Part shown: piece by piece, positions 16,029 through 25,946 of the stretch
How positions within the stretch are numbered: the first letter of the stretch is position 1
Layout: the number at the start of each line of letters is the position of its first letter
NCBI RefSeq assembly: GCF_016735515.1
Contig: NZ_JAERQZ010000001.1
Span: 620,001-684,000 of the forward strand
Direction: 5' to 3'
From: Piscinibacter sp. HJYY11
GTDB lineage: Bacteria; Pseudomonadota; Gammaproteobacteria; Burkholderiales; Burkholderiaceae_C
Length of the DNA stretch: 64,000 nucleotides
Notes under the pieces: model-generated
What the model was told of the DNA's origin: nothing
Database searches by the model: none
The model's input: only the letters and a program-made list of their open reading frames with translations
Position numbers and translations under genes: made by a program

Positions 16029-16487
16029 TCAGGTCTCGTTCTGCGCCTGCAGCCGCAGCTTGCGGCGGCGCATGGCCTGCAGGTGACGCGTGGCCTCCAC
16101 GTCGTTGGCGGGCACCAGGGTCGGCACTTCCACGGGCCGGCCTTCGTCCATGGCCACCATCGTGAAGAAGCAGCTGTTGGCGTGGCGGGTCGTGCGCTCC
16201 TGGATGTTTTCGGCCATCACCTTGATGCCGACCTCCATCGAGGTGCGGCCGGTGTAGTTGACGCTCGCGAGGAAGGTGACGAGTTCGCCCACGTGGATGG
16301 GCTCGCGGAAGGTCACGTGGTCGACCGACAGCGTGACGACATAGCGCCCGCTGTAGCGGCTCGCACAGGCATAGGCCACCTGGTCCATCAGCTTGAGGAT
16401 GGTGCCGCCGTGCACGTTGCCGCTGAAGTTGGCCATGTCGGGTGTCATCAGCACCGTCATCGTCAGCTGGTGGGTGTTGGGGATCAT
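16029..16487 (-). CDS. Acyl-CoA thioesterase (YciA-type hotdog)
   Basis: A 152-residue hotdog-fold thioesterase that hydrolyses acyl-CoA to free acid and CoA. The block NFSGNVHGGTILKLMDQVA (residues 20-38) is the family signature with the HGG turn and the following aspartate. SVDHVTFREPIHVGE is the second conserved strand pair. Its start overlaps the stop of the upstream diguanylate cyclase gene as ATGA, so the two are co-translated. Substrate chain length cannot be read from the sequence. The functional link with c-di-GMP signalling, if any, is unknown. Confidence 0.9.
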   Translation of the reverse strand: MIPNTHQLTMTVLMTPDMANFSGNVHGGTILKLMDQVAYACASRYSGRYVVTLSVDHVTFREPIHVGELVTFLASVNYTGRTSMEVGIKVMAENIQERTTRHANSCFFTMVAMDEGRPVEVPTLVPANDVEATRHLQAMRRRKLRLQAQNET

Positions 16488-18418
16488 GCGCGTTCCTTGA
16501 GGTGGGTTGCGGCGGGTTCGGCCGAGTCGACCCGAGTGTGTTCGAGCGCTTCACCGATGACGAAGGTGCGACGCCCGCCCTTCTTGGCGTCGTACAGGTA
16601 GGCGTCGGCGCTGTGGCACAGCGCCTGCGGTCCGATGGTGCGGTCGTGCGGTCGCCAGGCCACGCCCACGCTCGCGCCGATGTGCACCGTGAGGCCGCCT
16701 TCCACGGCGAACGGGCGTTGCGCCAGTGTGACGATGGCGCTGGCCACCCGCTCGGCCACGCCCACGTTGGCGATCGCGGGCAGCAGCACCGCAAATTCAT
16801 CGCCGCCCAGGCGGGCGACGACGTCGTCTTCGCGCACCAGGCGCGCCACCCGCTGGCCGAACGCGGTCAGCACCGCGTCGCCTGCGGCATGCCCGTGGGT
16901 GTCGTTGACCGGCTTGAAGCCATCGAGGTCGATGAACAGCAGGGCCAGGTACGTTCCCGCCACCGGCTCTGCCGACAGCGCCGAGGCCAGGCGGCTCTCG
17001 AACCCCTTGCGGTTCATGAGCTGCGTGAGGTGGTCGAGCTGTGACAGGCGCGCGAGGTCTTGCAGGCGTTGCTGGGTCTGCGTCACGTCCTGCGTCATCA
17101 CGTGGACGCCGGTGACGGCCGTCCTGTCATGGTTCCACTCGGGCCGGTAGGTTGCCTCGAAGCAGCGATACATCCGCATGCTGCGGTACTCGCGCTCGAA
17201 GACCACCGTCTCGCCGGCGAGCGCGCGCCGCATCTGGGGCTGCGTGGCCTCGTATTCCTCGGGGTCGAGCACCTCCCACACGCCCTTGCCTTCGAGCTCG
17301 CGGGCGTTGCAGCCGTACTGTTGCGCATACAAGGCGTTGGCGAACACATAGCGCTGCTCGCTGGAGACGAAGCACACCATCACCGGCAGGTTGTCGACGA
17401 CCGCATGCAGCCGCTCCTTGCTCTGGCTCAGCTGCTCACGGGAGCGCTCGCGTTCGACGTCGCGTGCCCTGCGCAGCCACGCAAACAGCACGAGGGCCAT
17501 GACCAGCGCCGCGGCCAGCACCCCGGCGAGCGCCCCCAGCCACCCAGCCGAGCGTGACGCGCGCAGGTGCTTGAACGACACGATCTGCCAGCCGCGGTCG
17601 CCGATGCGGTGCCACACCGGTTGCAACGAGTGCAGCAGATCCGCGTGCAAGGGCGCAGCGCTCAGCCGGCTGCCGTAGCGCTGGGTCGCTTTGAGCGTGG
17701 CCAGGTCTTTCGCGCTCAGGGGCTCCACCGGGCGGTACAGCCATGAACGGTCCGAGCACAGGAACACCACGCCGAATTCGTCGACGACCGCCACGACCTC
17801 CTCTGCGTCGTCGCCAGACATCCTGAGCGTCGAATCGAGCGCCACCTTCACCACCACCACCCCTTTCGAGCCATCGGCTGCCTGCACGCTGCTTGCAAGA
17901 AAGTAGCCAGGTTCGCCCGACGTCGCGCCGACTGCATAGAAGCGCCCGGTGCCGTGGGCCAGTGCGTCCTGGAAATACGGCCGGAACGCATAGTTCTGGC
18001 CGACGAAGGAGCCCGGCCGGTCCCAGTTGCTGGCGGCCAGGGCCGTGCCGCGCCCGTCGATCAGGAATGCGGCCATGAGGTTGCCACTCCTGGCGATCTC
18101 TGCCAGATAGGCATTGGCCTCACCGATGGCGGCGTGGGTGGGCGCCGCGAGGGCCTGGCTCAGGCGCGGGTCCAGCGCCAGCATGCGCGGCAGCGCCTCG
18201 TGGCGGCCGAGCACGGCGCCGAGCGCCGCCGAGACGGACCGCAGGCTCTGCGAGGCGGCCGCGATCTGCGACCGGGCCGATACCGCGTAGGCAAAGTGAT
18301 AGGCCGCGAGCCCGCTGGCCGTGCAGCACACCAGTGCCAGGACGATCCACAGCCAGCCCGACCGGAACCAGCCGGACGGGCGTGACCAAGGTCCATGTCT
18401 GGCAGATCTCTCGTCCAT
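16484..18418 (-). CDS. Membrane diguanylate cyclase: DctB-type sensor, PAS, GGDEF
   Basis: A 644-residue signalling protein. Helix 1 (about 20-40) and helix 2 (about 293-315) enclose a periplasmic domain with NYAFRPYF (142-149) and GATSGEPGYFLA, closely matching the sensor domain of the DctB-like kinase across the thioesterase gene. A PAS domain (about 335-445) follows, then the GGDEF domain with the intact active site GGDEF (538-542). An RxxD inhibitory site (529-532) sits exactly five residues upstream, so c-di-GMP synthesis should be feedback-inhibited. It shares an operon with the thioesterase. Residues 115-195 are the most kinase-like part. Confidence 0.93.
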   Translation of the reverse strand: MDERSARHGPWSRPSGWFRSGWLWIVLALVCCTASGLAAYHFAYAVSARSQIAAASQSLRSVSAALGAVLGRHEALPRMLALDPRLSQALAAPTHAAIGEANAYLAEIARSGNLMAAFLIDGRGTALAASNWDRPGSFVGQNYAFRPYFQDALAHGTGRFYAVGATSGEPGYFLASSVQAADGSKGVVVVKVALDSTLRMSGDDAEEVVAVVDEFGVVFLCSDRSWLYRPVEPLSAKDLATLKATQRYGSRLSAAPLHADLLHSLQPVWHRIGDRGWQIVSFKHLRASRSAGWLGALAGVLAAALVMALVLFAWLRRARDVERERSREQLSQSKERLHAVVDNLPVMVCFVSSEQRYVFANALYAQQYGCNARELEGKGVWEVLDPEEYEATQPQMRRALAGETVVFEREYRSMRMYRCFEATYRPEWNHDRTAVTGVHVMTQDVTQTQQRLQDLARLSQLDHLTQLMNRKGFESRLASALSAEPVAGTYLALLFIDLDGFKPVNDTHGHAAGDAVLTAFGQRVARLVREDDVVARLGGDEFAVLLPAIANVGVAERVASAIVTLAQRPFAVEGGLTVHIGASVGVAWRPHDRTIGPQALCHSADAYLYDAKKGGRRTFVIGEALEHTRVDSAEPAATHLKERA

Positions 18419-18539
18419 ACCGCACTCTTGTCGGCATGTCGAACCGAATGCTGAGCGACGTTACGAGCGGACGCCGCGCATTCCGGGATTCCGCCACCCA
18501 GCCCCTCCCCGCGTCTGGAAAAGCCGGCGTCCAGGGTTT

Positions 18540-18944
18540 TCACACAGCGGTCGGTGCCGCCACACGGCGCGAGCGTCGCACCGCCACGTGGATCACCAGC
18601 GTCACGACGAGCATCGCCAGCGTGACGAGGGCCCAGGTCACCCACAGGATCGGGGCAAGCCAGCCGATGGCCGTGCCGGCCCAGGGCAAGACGGATTCGA
18701 TCGACTGCGCCGCCTGCTGGATGCTCGCCAGGATGCCCGGCAGCAGTTCGAGCAGATCACCGGGAATCCAGTCGCGCAGCCAGGCCGGCAGGAGCGCCAC
18801 CACTTCGGGCACCCGGATGGCGCCGATGCCGCCGGCCGCCTGCAAGGCGTCGGCCGCCCAGTTCGTGACGGCGGAGGCCAGCCAGACGGCCGCGGTCCAG
18901 ACGGCCAGCAGTACGGCAAACACGATCCAGATGGCTGCAATCAC
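18540..18944 (-). CDS. Small membrane protein of unknown function
   Basis: A 134-residue protein with hydrophobic stretches at about residues 3-25, a less certain amphipathic middle (45-75), and a clear helix at about 92-118, then a basic tail (VRRSRR). Trp- and Ala-rich composition fits an inner membrane protein with two or three spans. No family comes to mind. It lies 39 bp after the HD-GYP gene on the same strand and may be co-transcribed. The 121 bases between it and the diguanylate cyclase start show no further gene. Confidence 0.65.
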   Translation of the reverse strand: MIAAIWIVFAVLLAVWTAAVWLASAVTNWAADALQAAGGIGAIRVPEVVALLPAWLRDWIPGDLLELLPGILASIQQAAQSIESVLPWAGTAIGWLAPILWVTWALVTLAMLVVTLVIHVAVRRSRRVAAPTAV

Positions 18945-18983
18945 GACGCGCTCCAGGTTTCCATTCGGAGCGCGATTCTGCCG

Positions 18984-20318
18984 TCAGCCGGTCGCTGCGA
19001 CCGCTGGGGTCTTCGGGCCTTTCAGGCGGCCGACCAATTCGGCGATGAGGGACTGGCCCGAAGCATCGAGCTGGCCGGCGCGCAGGCGCTGTTCGCGCTC
19101 GAGCTCGCGCATGCGCCACTCCATCTCGCCGACGAGCGTGACGATTTCGGCATAGACCCGCGCGTCTTGCAAAGACGCCAGTTCCGACACGATCTGCACC
19201 GGGTTGCCGGTGTCGAGCCCGGTGCTCGAGAACGACGCCCGGATGCGCTGGATGCGCTGCAAACCCGACTCGAGGACGAGACGCACCGGCGCGTTCGCCG
19301 ACAGGATCTGTTGCTCGATCCACCCGCGCTCCCCGTGGAAGCGCTCGAGCGTGCCGGCGATGCGCAGGATGCGCGGCACCATTTGCTCCAGCGGCGGTGC
19401 CGAGGCCAGCTCGATCGGCATGTCGGGCGCGGTGCGGGCGGCCGACGACACGGCATCGAGCAGCGCCGGCGCGAACTCTCCGGGCACCAGTCGTGCGGCC
19501 ATGCTCGCGCGCAGCAAGGGCGTGACGCCCGATTCCACGAGCCCCATGAGCCACTCCGACGCGGCGAGGATCTGCCCGTTGAGCGACAAGGCCTCGCCCT
19601 TCACCCCTTGCGGGTAGCCGAAACCATCGAGCCGCTCGTGGTGCATCAGCACGGTGTCGGCGATGTCCTTGCCGGCACCGACCATGTCGCGCAGCACGCG
19701 GCTGGCGATCAAGGGGTGCGCGGCGATGTGGCGCCACTGCTGCGTATCGAGGCGCGTGCCTTTGCGCACGAGCGCGGGGTCGATGTACAGCTCGCCGACG
19801 TCGTGCACGAGGCCGGCGGTCGCGAGCATGCGGTGGCGGTCGATCTCGCCGGGCAGCAGCCGGCGGCCGAGCGCCATGGCCAGCATAGACACGCCCACGG
19901 CGTGCTCGACACGCTCTTCCTGCTGCTGCCCGTAGACCGTGAGCAGCGACTGCATGGGCATCGAGAGCGTCAGGCTCCCGAGCGAGGCTGGAATGGCGCG
20001 CGCCCGGTCGCTTTCGCACAAGGCATTGAGCAGCGGGTGCTTGGCGAGCAGCGCCGCCGCCACCGGCTCGAAGCGGGCCGGGATGATGCCGTTGACGATC
20101 TCGATGCAATCCTCGAGGGGCTTGGCCAGCTTGTGGCGCAGCAATCGCTCGCGCGTGCTGGCGTCGATGCGTGCGCCCTTGGCGAGGAGCTTGATGCCGT
20201 TGCCGGTGAGGATGTCCTCGGACACCGCCACGTCGTGCGTTTCCGAGGTCTTGACGACGTGGTTGAGGTAATGCGGGTTCACCGCATCGGTCGACGCGGT
20301 TCCGGCAGGGGCATTCAT
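18984..20318 (-). CDS. HD-GYP domain phosphodiesterase
   Basis: A 444-residue cytosolic protein with a central HD-GYP domain, which hydrolyses c-di-GMP. The metal-binding HD pair is His172-Asp173 (VHDVGELYID), a further histidine is in AAHPLIAS, and the diagnostic HHERLDGFGYP runs 226-236. The N-terminal 120 residues and the helical C-terminal 150 residues have no clear family. A perfect FNR box lies about 100 bp upstream, which suggests oxygen-dependent expression. With the diguanylate cyclase 2 kb away it may set opposite sides of c-di-GMP balance. No membrane segment is seen. Confidence 0.9.
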   Translation of the reverse strand: MNAPAGTASTDAVNPHYLNHVVKTSETHDVAVSEDILTGNGIKLLAKGARIDASTRERLLRHKLAKPLEDCIEIVNGIIPARFEPVAAALLAKHPLLNALCESDRARAIPASLGSLTLSMPMQSLLTVYGQQQEERVEHAVGVSMLAMALGRRLLPGEIDRHRMLATAGLVHDVGELYIDPALVRKGTRLDTQQWRHIAAHPLIASRVLRDMVGAGKDIADTVLMHHERLDGFGYPQGVKGEALSLNGQILAASEWLMGLVESGVTPLLRASMAARLVPGEFAPALLDAVSSAARTAPDMPIELASAPPLEQMVPRILRIAGTLERFHGERGWIEQQILSANAPVRLVLESGLQRIQRIRASFSSTGLDTGNPVQIVSELASLQDARVYAEIVTLVGEMEWRMRELEREQRLRAGQLDASGQSLIAELVGRLKGPKTPAVAATG

Positions 20319-20417
20319 GTGTAGCTCTTGGGTGGCCTCCAGGGTGCACGGTATATCGGCCCCGCGGCGCCGTCCTTGAGCCCTGCTTGTGCCGCCACGG
20401 CGGCAGCGGCCCGCGCC

Positions 20418-20431
20418 TTGATCTGGATCAA
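20418..20431. promoter_or_regulatory. Perfect FNR/ANR box upstream of the HD-GYP gene
   Basis: TTGATctggATCAA matches TTGAT-N4-ATCAA in all ten half-site positions. Its centre is about 106 bases upstream of the HD-GYP start (20318) and 20 bases past the stop of the upstream 83-residue gene. Placement suggests control of the HD-GYP gene. Confidence 0.72.
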
Positions 20432-20450
20432 GCCGGACCGGGGGTGTCCC

Positions 20451-20702
20451 TCAGTGTCGCGAGCCGACGGGCGTGAGCGTCAGGTCGGAATTGCGAACGC
20501 GCAGGCTGCCGTCGGCCAACTCGTCGACGCTCTCGCCCCCGGCCAGCCGGTACTCGACAGCACCGTTGGGTTCCCAGTGCTCCTGACCGTCGGTCTGCAG
20601 CGACTGGTCTTTCACCAGATGCTCGTAGGCGCAGACCTTGTAGGTCTGGCCGTCCGCTCCGCGGGCAGGAAACGAGTCGAGCAGGTGCAGCTTGTGTTCC
20701 AT
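20451..20702 (-). CDS. Small conserved-looking hypothetical protein (83 residues)
   Basis: An 83-residue soluble protein starting MEHKLHLLDSFPARGADGQ. It appears to fold as a small beta-rich domain: YKVCAYEHLV, VEYRLAGGESVDEL and SLRVRNSDLTLTPV look like strands. The ATG at 20702 has a good AGGAGA ribosome site, while the longer frame upstream has none. It follows the solute-binding protein gene by 98 bp on the same strand. I do not recognise a function. Confidence 0.72.
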   Translation of the reverse strand: MEHKLHLLDSFPARGADGQTYKVCAYEHLVKDQSLQTDGQEHWEPNGAVEYRLAGGESVDELADGSLRVRNSDLTLTPVGSRH

Positions 20703-20800
20703 GGTGGTTCTCCTCAACGCGGGACTTGAATCAAGCGGAGTTGAGCGGCAAGCGGCGCGCCTGACTCCAGCCGATATGGAGTCCAGTTCGATTCGTTGGT

Positions 20801-21940
20801 TCACCAGTCGGCACTGCGGGTGACGGTCTCCCATGCACCCCGGGTCACCTTGTAGACCCCCACGGCACCGTACTTCTGCTCGCCGTCTTCGCGGAAGCGC
20901 ATGTTGTTCGTCACGGGCGCGAGCGCGTCAATGACCTTGAGTTGAGCCGTCAGCTTTTTCGGGTCGACCGACCCTGCGCGGCGCATGGCGGCCGCCAGCA
21001 CGTAGGTCGCGTCGTAGGCGTAGTGCGCGCCGTACACCGGGTTGCCCTTGAAAGCGGAGTTGAACTTGTCCAGGAAGGGCCTGCCGGAGGGGAACTCGAT
21101 GGCATCGGCGATGGGCGAGGTGGCATACACGCCGCGTACCCCCATCGCCGCCTGCGCCATCTTGGGCGTCTTGATGTCGCCCCCGATGACCACCATGGAG
21201 GTGAGCTCCGCCTTGACGAGCTGCTCGATCAGCGCACCCACCTGAAAGTCGGCCAGGGTGGTGACGAACACGTCGACGCCCGCCGCCTTGAGCTCGGGCA
21301 CCAGCGTGTTGAAGTCGGTGGTCTTGTCGTCGAGCGACTTGCGCAGTGCCACCGGCTTGCCGGCCTTCTTGATCTCGGCCGCGGCCAGGTCGGCCAGGCC
21401 TTTGCCGTACGGCGTGTTGTCATCGACGACCGCGAACTTGCTGGCACCGGCAAGCGTGGCCGCATACGAGCCCAGGGCCTTCGACTGCAGCGCGTCGTTG
21501 GACACCAGGCGCAACGTGGTCGAGTGGCCGAGCTGGGTGTACTCGGGCTTGGTCGAGATCGCAAGCTGGGCGATGTCGTTCTTGGCATAGACGGGAGCGG
21601 CGGCCATGCTGACCCCGGAATTCAGGTGCCCCACCACCGCAACCACACCGGCCTCGACCAGGCTTTCGGCGACGCGCACGCCTTCATCGGCATTGGACTT
21701 GTCGTCCACGGCCACCAATTCCAGCTTGACGGGTTTCCCGTCGATCTTGAAACCTTGGGCGTTGAGCTCGTCGATGGCGAGTTGGACGCCGTTCTTCATG
21801 TCATGGCCCAGCGCCGCGAGCGGGCCGCTCATGGGTTGGGCCACGCCGATCTTGACGGTGTCGGGGATGCGGTTGCAGCCGACAAGAAGGAAGGCGCAGG
21901 CGAAGGAAGCAAAGAGCAGTGCAGGACGGAAACGGGGCAT
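20801..21940 (-). CDS. Branched-chain-amino-acid-type ABC substrate-binding lipoprotein
   Basis: A 379-residue receptor of the LivJ/LivK family. The N-terminus is a lipoprotein signal: a hydrophobic run then LLVGC, so the mature protein would be anchored through Cys22. VKIGVAQPMSGPLAALGHDM is the family ligand-site start, and AVVGHLNSGVSMAAAPVYAK and VVDDNTPYGKGLAD are further conserved blocks. No permease or ATPase genes are adjacent, so its transporter must lie elsewhere. It is distinct from the Liv-type receptor at 10.4-11.6 kb, which has a cleavable signal. The ATG at 21940 fits the signal peptide; its ribosome site is weak. Confidence 0.9.
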   Translation of the reverse strand: MPRFRPALLFASFACAFLLVGCNRIPDTVKIGVAQPMSGPLAALGHDMKNGVQLAIDELNAQGFKIDGKPVKLELVAVDDKSNADEGVRVAESLVEAGVVAVVGHLNSGVSMAAAPVYAKNDIAQLAISTKPEYTQLGHSTTLRLVSNDALQSKALGSYAATLAGASKFAVVDDNTPYGKGLADLAAAEIKKAGKPVALRKSLDDKTTDFNTLVPELKAAGVDVFVTTLADFQVGALIEQLVKAELTSMVVIGGDIKTPKMAQAAMGVRGVYATSPIADAIEFPSGRPFLDKFNSAFKGNPVYGAHYAYDATYVLAAAMRRAGSVDPKKLTAQLKVIDALAPVTNNMRFREDGEQKYGAVGVYKVTRGAWETVTRSADW

Positions 21941-22127
21941 GATGAATGCGGCAAGTGGATCGACAAGCGGCACTCCACTGCAGAAAGCGGGCCAACGCGA
22001 CATGCCCCATTGCGAGCAGGCACGGCGTGCCAAAAGTCGCATCTTGCGTTGGCGCGCCTGCGCCGCACGCCCCGATCGGCCATGCGCCTGCACCCGGCCG
22101 GTTCATTTTTTCGGCCGGGGCAACGCC

Positions 22128-22355
22128 TCAGTGCTTCACGTTCTCGCGGTTGAACCCTCGCGTGGGTGCCATCGTCGTCGGCACCTGCTGCACCGAGCTG
22201 CAGGGCGCCTGCCATTCGCGCAGCTCGGTGGCGAGGATGGTGTGGCGGTCGCGCTCGGCGCGCTCGATGAGGGCGAAGACGTTGTCATCGTTGACCAGCT
22301 CGCGGCCCACGCCGCGGGTGAGCCTTGCGTAGATTTCGTCGATCGACAGATCCAT
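22128..22355 (-). CDS. Small hypothetical protein (75 residues)
   Basis: A 75-residue protein beginning MDLSIDEIYARLTRG. The first half looks helical (LVNDDNVFALIERAERDR, then TILATELREW) and the end is disordered. The ATG at 22355 has an AAGGA ribosome site eight bases upstream, better than an in-frame ATG at 22376. It diverges from the acidic protein gene at 22532. Function unknown. Confidence 0.6.
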   Translation of the reverse strand: MDLSIDEIYARLTRGVGRELVNDDNVFALIERAERDRHTILATELREWQAPCSSVQQVPTTMAPTRGFNRENVKH

Positions 22356-22531
22356 TGCGGTTCCTTTCAGTGGCAATGCCTATCGGCGGGCAAGTGCCGT
22401 TCCGTGTTTCCTTGGGAGCGGGTGCGTGGGAGAACCCCGACACGCGATCGCCCTGCGCTCCGATGGCCGGGGCCTGCGCGGCGCGCCACAGTCGGCTCAC
22501 CGCTGACACAGCGCAGATACAGGAGCATTTG

Positions 22532-22915
22532 ATGGCAACGAGCAGCATCCTCGGCGGCAACACCGCCCCCCAACGACCCCTCGGCACCGGTGCCGATCTG
22601 CTGGGCCCGAGCGACAGCTCCGATTCCGGCAGCGACGTGCAGGGCGAGCGCGCCCTGGCGACCGACGCCGACGACGGTGGCACCGGCGCCATTCCCGCCG
22701 AGCTCGACAGCGACACCGATTCGCGAGGCACCGGCGAGCGCGCCGCGGCGATCGGCACCGAGCCGCGCGATGGCGGCGACATCATGCCGGACCGGGTGAT
22801 CCGCACCTCGGACGCTCTGGACGACGCCGACCGCCTCGACGTCGACGAACTGGTGGTCGACGACGACGACAGCGACAGCGGCGAGGAAGACCCGGCCGAC
22901 GACCCGCGCCACTGA
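22532..22915 (+). CDS. Acidic low-complexity protein upstream of recQ
   Basis: A 127-residue, strongly acidic protein rich in Asp, Ser, Gly and Thr. The block LLGPSDSSDSGSDVQGE, the run DSDTDSRGTGER and the all-acid tail (VDDDDSDSGEEDPADD) suggest an intrinsically disordered chain. The ATG at 22532 has an AGGAG ribosome site seven bases upstream. Its stop is one base before the GTG of recQ, so the two are coupled. Similar proteins exist in Burkholderiales to my memory, without assigned function. A DNA-mimic or RecQ-partner role is only speculation. Confidence 0.72.
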   Translation: MATSSILGGNTAPQRPLGTGADLLGPSDSSDSGSDVQGERALATDADDGGTGAIPAELDSDTDSRGTGERAAAIGTEPRDGGDIMPDRVIRTSDALDDADRLDVDELVVDDDDSDSGEEDPADDPRH

Positions 22916-22916
22916 C

Positions 22917-24413
<1,497 letters not shown>

Positions 24414-24428
<15 letters not shown>

Positions 24429-25946
24429 GCGGGCCGCCCTCGGCTTGCCCTGAAAGCCCGCGTGGCTGTCGCCTTTCGTCTGGCCATTCGTCTGGCCATT
24501 CGTTTGACGATAGAGCGCCGCGTAGCGCTGCGCGCTCTGCGGCCAGCCAAACGACTGCGCCATCGCGCGCTGCTGCAAGCCACGCCAGGCCGCGGGGTCG
24601 CGCCACACCCGCAGCACCCGCATCAGCGTCTCGCGCAGGGCATCGGCGCTGTCTTCCTGGAAGACGAAGCCGGTGCCGTCGGGCGCCGACGCATCCTTCA
24701 CCGAATCGGCCAGGCCACCGGTTGCCCGCACCACCGGCAGCGTGCCGTAGGCCTGGCTGTACATCTGGTTCAGGCCACAGGGCTCGAAGCGCGACGGCAT
24801 GAGGAACACATCCACCCCCGCCTCGATGACGTGGGCGAGCCGTTCGTTGAAATCGGTGCGCACCGCCACCTGGGCCGGGTAGGCCTGCGCGGCGTCCCGC
24901 AGCTGTTGCTCGTAGCGCGCCTCGCCGCTGCCCAGCACGGCGAGCTGCGCGCCCTGCTTCAGGAGCCATGGCAGGTTGGCGAGGATGAGGTCGATGCCTT
25001 TCTGGTCGGTGAGCCGGCTCACCACGCCGAAGAGCGGTGCCGCGTGCGTGGCCGAGAGGCCGAGCTCCACCTGCAGGGCCTCGCGGTTCGCCGCCTTGTC
25101 GTCGAGGCAGCCGGCGCCGTAGCGCACCGGGATGAGCGGGTCGCTCACCGGGTTCCACACCCGCGTGTCGATGCCGTTGAGGATGCCGTGCAGGTCTTTG
25201 CTGCGAGCGCGCAGCATGCCGTCCATGCCGAAGCCGAGCGCTTCTTCCTGGATCTCGCGCGCGTAGGTCGGGCTCACGGTGGTGATGACGTCGGCGTGGC
25301 GCAGGGCGGCCTTCATCATCGAGATCTGGCCCCAGTGCAGGAGGCCCTCGCCCTCGACCTGCATCCACTCGTCGGGCAGGCCGAGCGCCGCCTGGCGGTC
25401 GGCCGGGAAGTTGCCCTGGAACGCGAGGTTGTGGATGGTGAACATGCTGCGGGCCTGCGGCGCGGGCATGCGCTTCAGGTAGGCCGCGGCCAGGCCCGTC
25501 GGCCAGTCGTTGGCGTGCAGCACGTCGGCGCGCCAGTCCTTCCACGGCGAGGCCCCCGAGGCGGTGCGCGCCGCCACGTGGCTCAGGAAGCCGAAGCGCT
25601 CGGCGTTGCTCGCATGGTCGACGCCCTTCTCGTCGCCATATGGGCCACCGGGCAGGTCGAACAGCGACGGACAGTCGAGCAACCAGAGGCTGAAGCCCAC
25701 GCTGGCCACCCGCACCAGCTCCGCAGCCGGCCACACGTCTTCTGCGGGCAGCGCCAGGCGCTGCGAGCCTTCGAGCACCAGCTGCGCCAGCGGGCGGTAG
25801 GCGGGCATCAGCACCCGCACGTCGTGCCCCTGCTCGGAAAGCGCCGCAGGCAGCGCTGCGCTCACGTCACCCAGGCCGCCGGTCTTGACCCAGGGAGCGC
25901 ATTCGGGGGTGACGAACAGGACCTTCAGCGCAGCCGGGCCGCTCAT
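24414..25946 (-). CDS. glgA: Glycogen synthase, ADP-glucose type
   Basis: A 510-residue GT5 glycosyltransferase that extends alpha-1,4-glucan from ADP-glucose. The N-terminal sugar-nucleotide motif is KTGGLGDV (21-28), and the C-terminal domain has [19 protein letters not shown] with the catalytic E-x7-E region. The ATG overlaps the stop of glgC as ATGA. It is the last gene of the long glycogen-trehalose string. The tail is unusual: three tandem QTNG-like repeats (encoded by a 12-base repeat) followed by a basic end, a likely expanded disordered extension. The gene ends inside recQ on the other strand. Confidence 0.96.
24475..24510. repeat. 12-bp tandem repeat, three copies, in the glgA 3-prime end
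   Basis: The unit ttcgtctggcca occurs twice without change (24475-24486, 24487-24498) and a third time with three substitutions (24499-24510). The period is four codons, so it encodes QTNG-type repeats in GlgA. Confidence 0.9.

Noticed and set aside
18321..20324. 667-residue plus-strand open frame
   Set aside because: It is antisense to the small membrane protein and HD-GYP genes, which have proper motifs and starts.
20763..20783. GACTCCA-N7-TGGAGTC hairpin as a terminator of the lipoprotein gene
   Set aside because: It is a real dyad but has no T-run on either strand and only seven base pairs.
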